Source: a virus. From it: DNA of 25,766 nucleotides. The notes beneath the pieces were generated by a model, which had not been told where the DNA came from, searched no databases, and worked only from the letters and a program-made list of their open reading frames with translations. Location: positions 1-25,766 of the IMG/VR virus record IMGVR_UViG_3300024262_003114. The stretch is one strand, 5' to 3'. Within the stretch, counting starts at the first letter, position 1. Each line of letters begins with the position of its first letter. The position numbers were made by a program, and so were the translations under genes. Positions 24,741 through 25,766 of this stretch are shown here, piece by piece.

Positions 24741-25166
24741 ATGAATATGAAATTATCAAATTTAATCAGAGAAAGTTTTGGGCAACCAGAAGAAGAATTG
24801 AGAAAACTTTCAACAGAAGAAAAGCGTGAAGTTCTTTCAATGATCGCTGAGTATAATCGTTTGGGCGAATCCCTTGAAAGAAGAGGCAGTTTACCAGATA
24901 CAGCAGTAAAGTTATCTAAGATAACTGAAGCCGCTAAGTCAATCACATTATCAGAGTCAAGCGACGATTGGATGGATAAAAAAACCATCACTGAGAATAT
25001 GAAACGGTTGGATAACTGTTCAAAAGAATTTGACAAAATGGCTAAAGAATCTCATTTATTAGAACAAAGAATGACGGCGTGTTTTGAAGATATAGGTCAT
25101 ATTTTAGAACGATATTTTGAGATTAAAGAACCAATCACAGAAGTTGATTCAATAGAAGATTTGTAA
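24741..25166 (+). CDS. Hypothetical head-region protein, 141 aa
   Basis: AGGGA at 24729-24733 lies 7 bases before the ATG, and an ATATATAT stretch fills the gap between them. The N-terminus MNMKLSNLIRESFGQ is another short amphipathic helix with an I-R-E site. The rest is helical (EVLSMIAEYNRLGESLERR, RMTACFEDIGHILERYFEI). It lies between two acidic core-like proteins. I associate such proteins with the gp21-gp23 region of marine T4-like phages, but know no function. Confidence 0.65.
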   Translation: MNMKLSNLIRESFGQPEEELRKLSTEEKREVLSMIAEYNRLGESLERRGSLPDTAVKLSKITEAAKSITLSESSDDWMDKKTITENMKRLDNCSKEFDKMAKESHLLEQRMTACFEDIGHILERYFEIKEPITEVDSIEDL

Positions 25167-25204
25167 TTTTTTAAAAAAATTTAGTGTTTTTTGAAAATAG
25201 ACAC

Positions 25205-25212
25205 TATTTATA
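25205..25212 (+). promoter_or_regulatory. Late-promoter-like box (TATTTATA) with long leader
   Basis: The same box occurs here 110 bases before the ATG at 25323, so it cannot be a translation signal for that gene. This supports a promoter role for the series. Confidence 0.45.
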
Positions 25213-25227
25213 ATTTGTAAATAAAAT

Positions 25228-25250
25228 ACAGCAATTTGTGTATTTGCTGT
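25228..25250 (+). promoter_or_regulatory. Leader hairpin 1
   Basis: ACAGCAA (25228-25234) and TTGCTGT (25244-25250) form a perfect 7-bp stem with a 9-base loop. No T-run follows, so it is not a classical terminator. Confidence 0.5.
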
Positions 25251-25268
25251 CAGAAAAATAAATTTTAT

Positions 25269-25307
25269 TAACGCTCACCAAGCAATAGCGTTAGGCTAAT
25301 AAGCTAA
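25269..25307 (+). promoter_or_regulatory. Leader hairpins 2 and 3 (mutually exclusive)
   Basis: TAACGCT (25269-25275) pairs perfectly with AGCGTTA (25287-25293). A bulged hairpin of TTAGGCT (25291-25297) with AGCTAA (25302-25307) shares bases 25291-25293, so the two cannot form fully at once. The second ends directly before the AAAGG ribosome-binding site. Confidence 0.45.
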
Positions 25308-25322
25308 AAAAGGTAAAATAAG

Positions 25323-25766
25323 ATGAGTAAACTCTTACAAAGTGCTATTGCAGATGCCAAAGCTGTTCGTGAAACGGCTTTACAGAATGCTAGAGCAGTT
25401 CTTGAAGAAGCATTCACACCAAAACTACAATCTATGCTTTCTACGAAGCTTCAGCAAGAAATTGCTGGAGAAGAAGATGAAGAAATGCTTGAAGAATTTG
25501 AAAGCGTTGATAACGACGGAACAAGTTCTAATGGTTTCATGGGTGTTGACGGTGATGTAATGAACGAGGGAGAAAGCGGATATAAATCAGATGATCACAC
25601 GACTGACCCACAAGGTCCTTCAAAGGAATTAAGTTCCGGTCCTTCTGATCAAGATGCTGACTCTACTCCAAACGTAAATACCGCTTCAGAAGGTCCAAAA
25701 GCTGGTGGAAAATTAACTCCATCAAATACAGATCATTCTGGAATGGGTGGGTCAAAGAGCCAAATT
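25323..25766 (+). CDS. Prohead-core/scaffold-like acidic protein, 3' partial
   Basis: The frame from ATG 25323 stays open to the last base (148 codons). AAAAAGG about 25306-25312 acts as ribosome-binding site. The N-terminus MSKLLQSAIADAKAVRETAL continues as one long amphipathic helix through LEEAFTPKLQSMLSTKLQQE, then becomes acidic and Gly/Ser/Pro-rich and probably disordered. Helix plus acidic disordered tail, just downstream of the protease where T4 has gp22, suggests a scaffold protein or an N-terminal extension of the next head protein. The right edge prevents a decision. Confidence 0.6.
   Translation, partial: MSKLLQSAIADAKAVRETALQNARAVLEEAFTPKLQSMLSTKLQQEIAGEEDEEMLEEFESVDNDGTSSNGFMGVDGDVMNEGESGYKSDDHTTDPQGPSKELSSGPSDQDADSTPNVNTASEGPKAGGKLTPSNTDHSGMGGSKSQI

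Noticed and set aside
25170-25212. Rho-independent terminator after the gene ending at 25166
   Set aside because: The TAGTGT/ACACTA stem is weak with a 13-base loop and no T-run follows; the A/T tract before it has no loop.

Overview
The window reads as part of the genome of a T4-like (myovirus-type) tailed phage, AT-rich, probably from an uncultured marine source. Recognisable T4-type genes are a DNA primase (gp61), the recombination nuclease/ATPase pair gp47 and gp46 (here one polypeptide), the large terminase gp17, the portal gp20 and the prohead protease gp21, followed by acidic prohead-core-like proteins. Assignments rest on motifs and gene order. The host cannot be named; one perfect-spacing sigma70-type promoter and Shine-Dalgarno sites inside operons would fit a Proteobacteria-like host, but this is inference.

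Layout. 1-3237: the 3' part of a large FG-GAP/dockerin virion-like protein (runs off the left edge), a small unknown protein and a GIY-YIG-fold protein. 3238-8354: a sigma70 promoter, primase, and a fused Mre11-Rad50-type protein carrying a LAGLIDADG intein. 8351-11227, minus strand: a 958-residue protein that appears to join three nucleotidyl-transfer domains (an RNA/DNA-ligase core, an HxGH NMN-adenylyltransferase-like domain and a Pol-beta-type nucleotidyltransferase). 11228-11354: divergent promoter region. 11355-17476: tail-fibre-like protein, unknown protein, zinc-binding protein in the small-terminase position, and large terminase with a mini-intein. 17498-21637: coiled-coil protein, free-standing GIY-YIG homing endonuclease, and portal with an HNH intein that starts with proline. 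21665-25766: small proteins of the prohead region, the prohead protease (reading frame broken near its C-terminus), and acidic core proteins, the last cut by the right edge. No stretch longer than about 160 bases lacks a gene; no tRNA, rRNA, CRISPR array or insertion sequence was seen.

How the parts work together. The right half is a DNA-packaging and head-assembly module (terminase, portal, protease, core proteins). The primase and recombination genes are a replication unit set between late genes, with their own host-type promoter. A recurring ATATTTAT box lies 4-5 bases before the start codon of the first gene of most transcription units, on both strands. It resembles the T4 late promoter read in the other orientation and leaves no room for a ribosome-binding site, so leaderless late mRNAs are predicted, while genes inside units often have Shine-Dalgarno sites.

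The most interesting points are: the three-domain nucleotidyltransferase; the leaderless-promoter architecture; three inteins of three different types plus a free-standing homing endonuclease; an intein that contains a copy of its own C-terminal splice junction; an in-frame amber codon splitting one head-region protein; and two compensating frameshifts in the protease gene.
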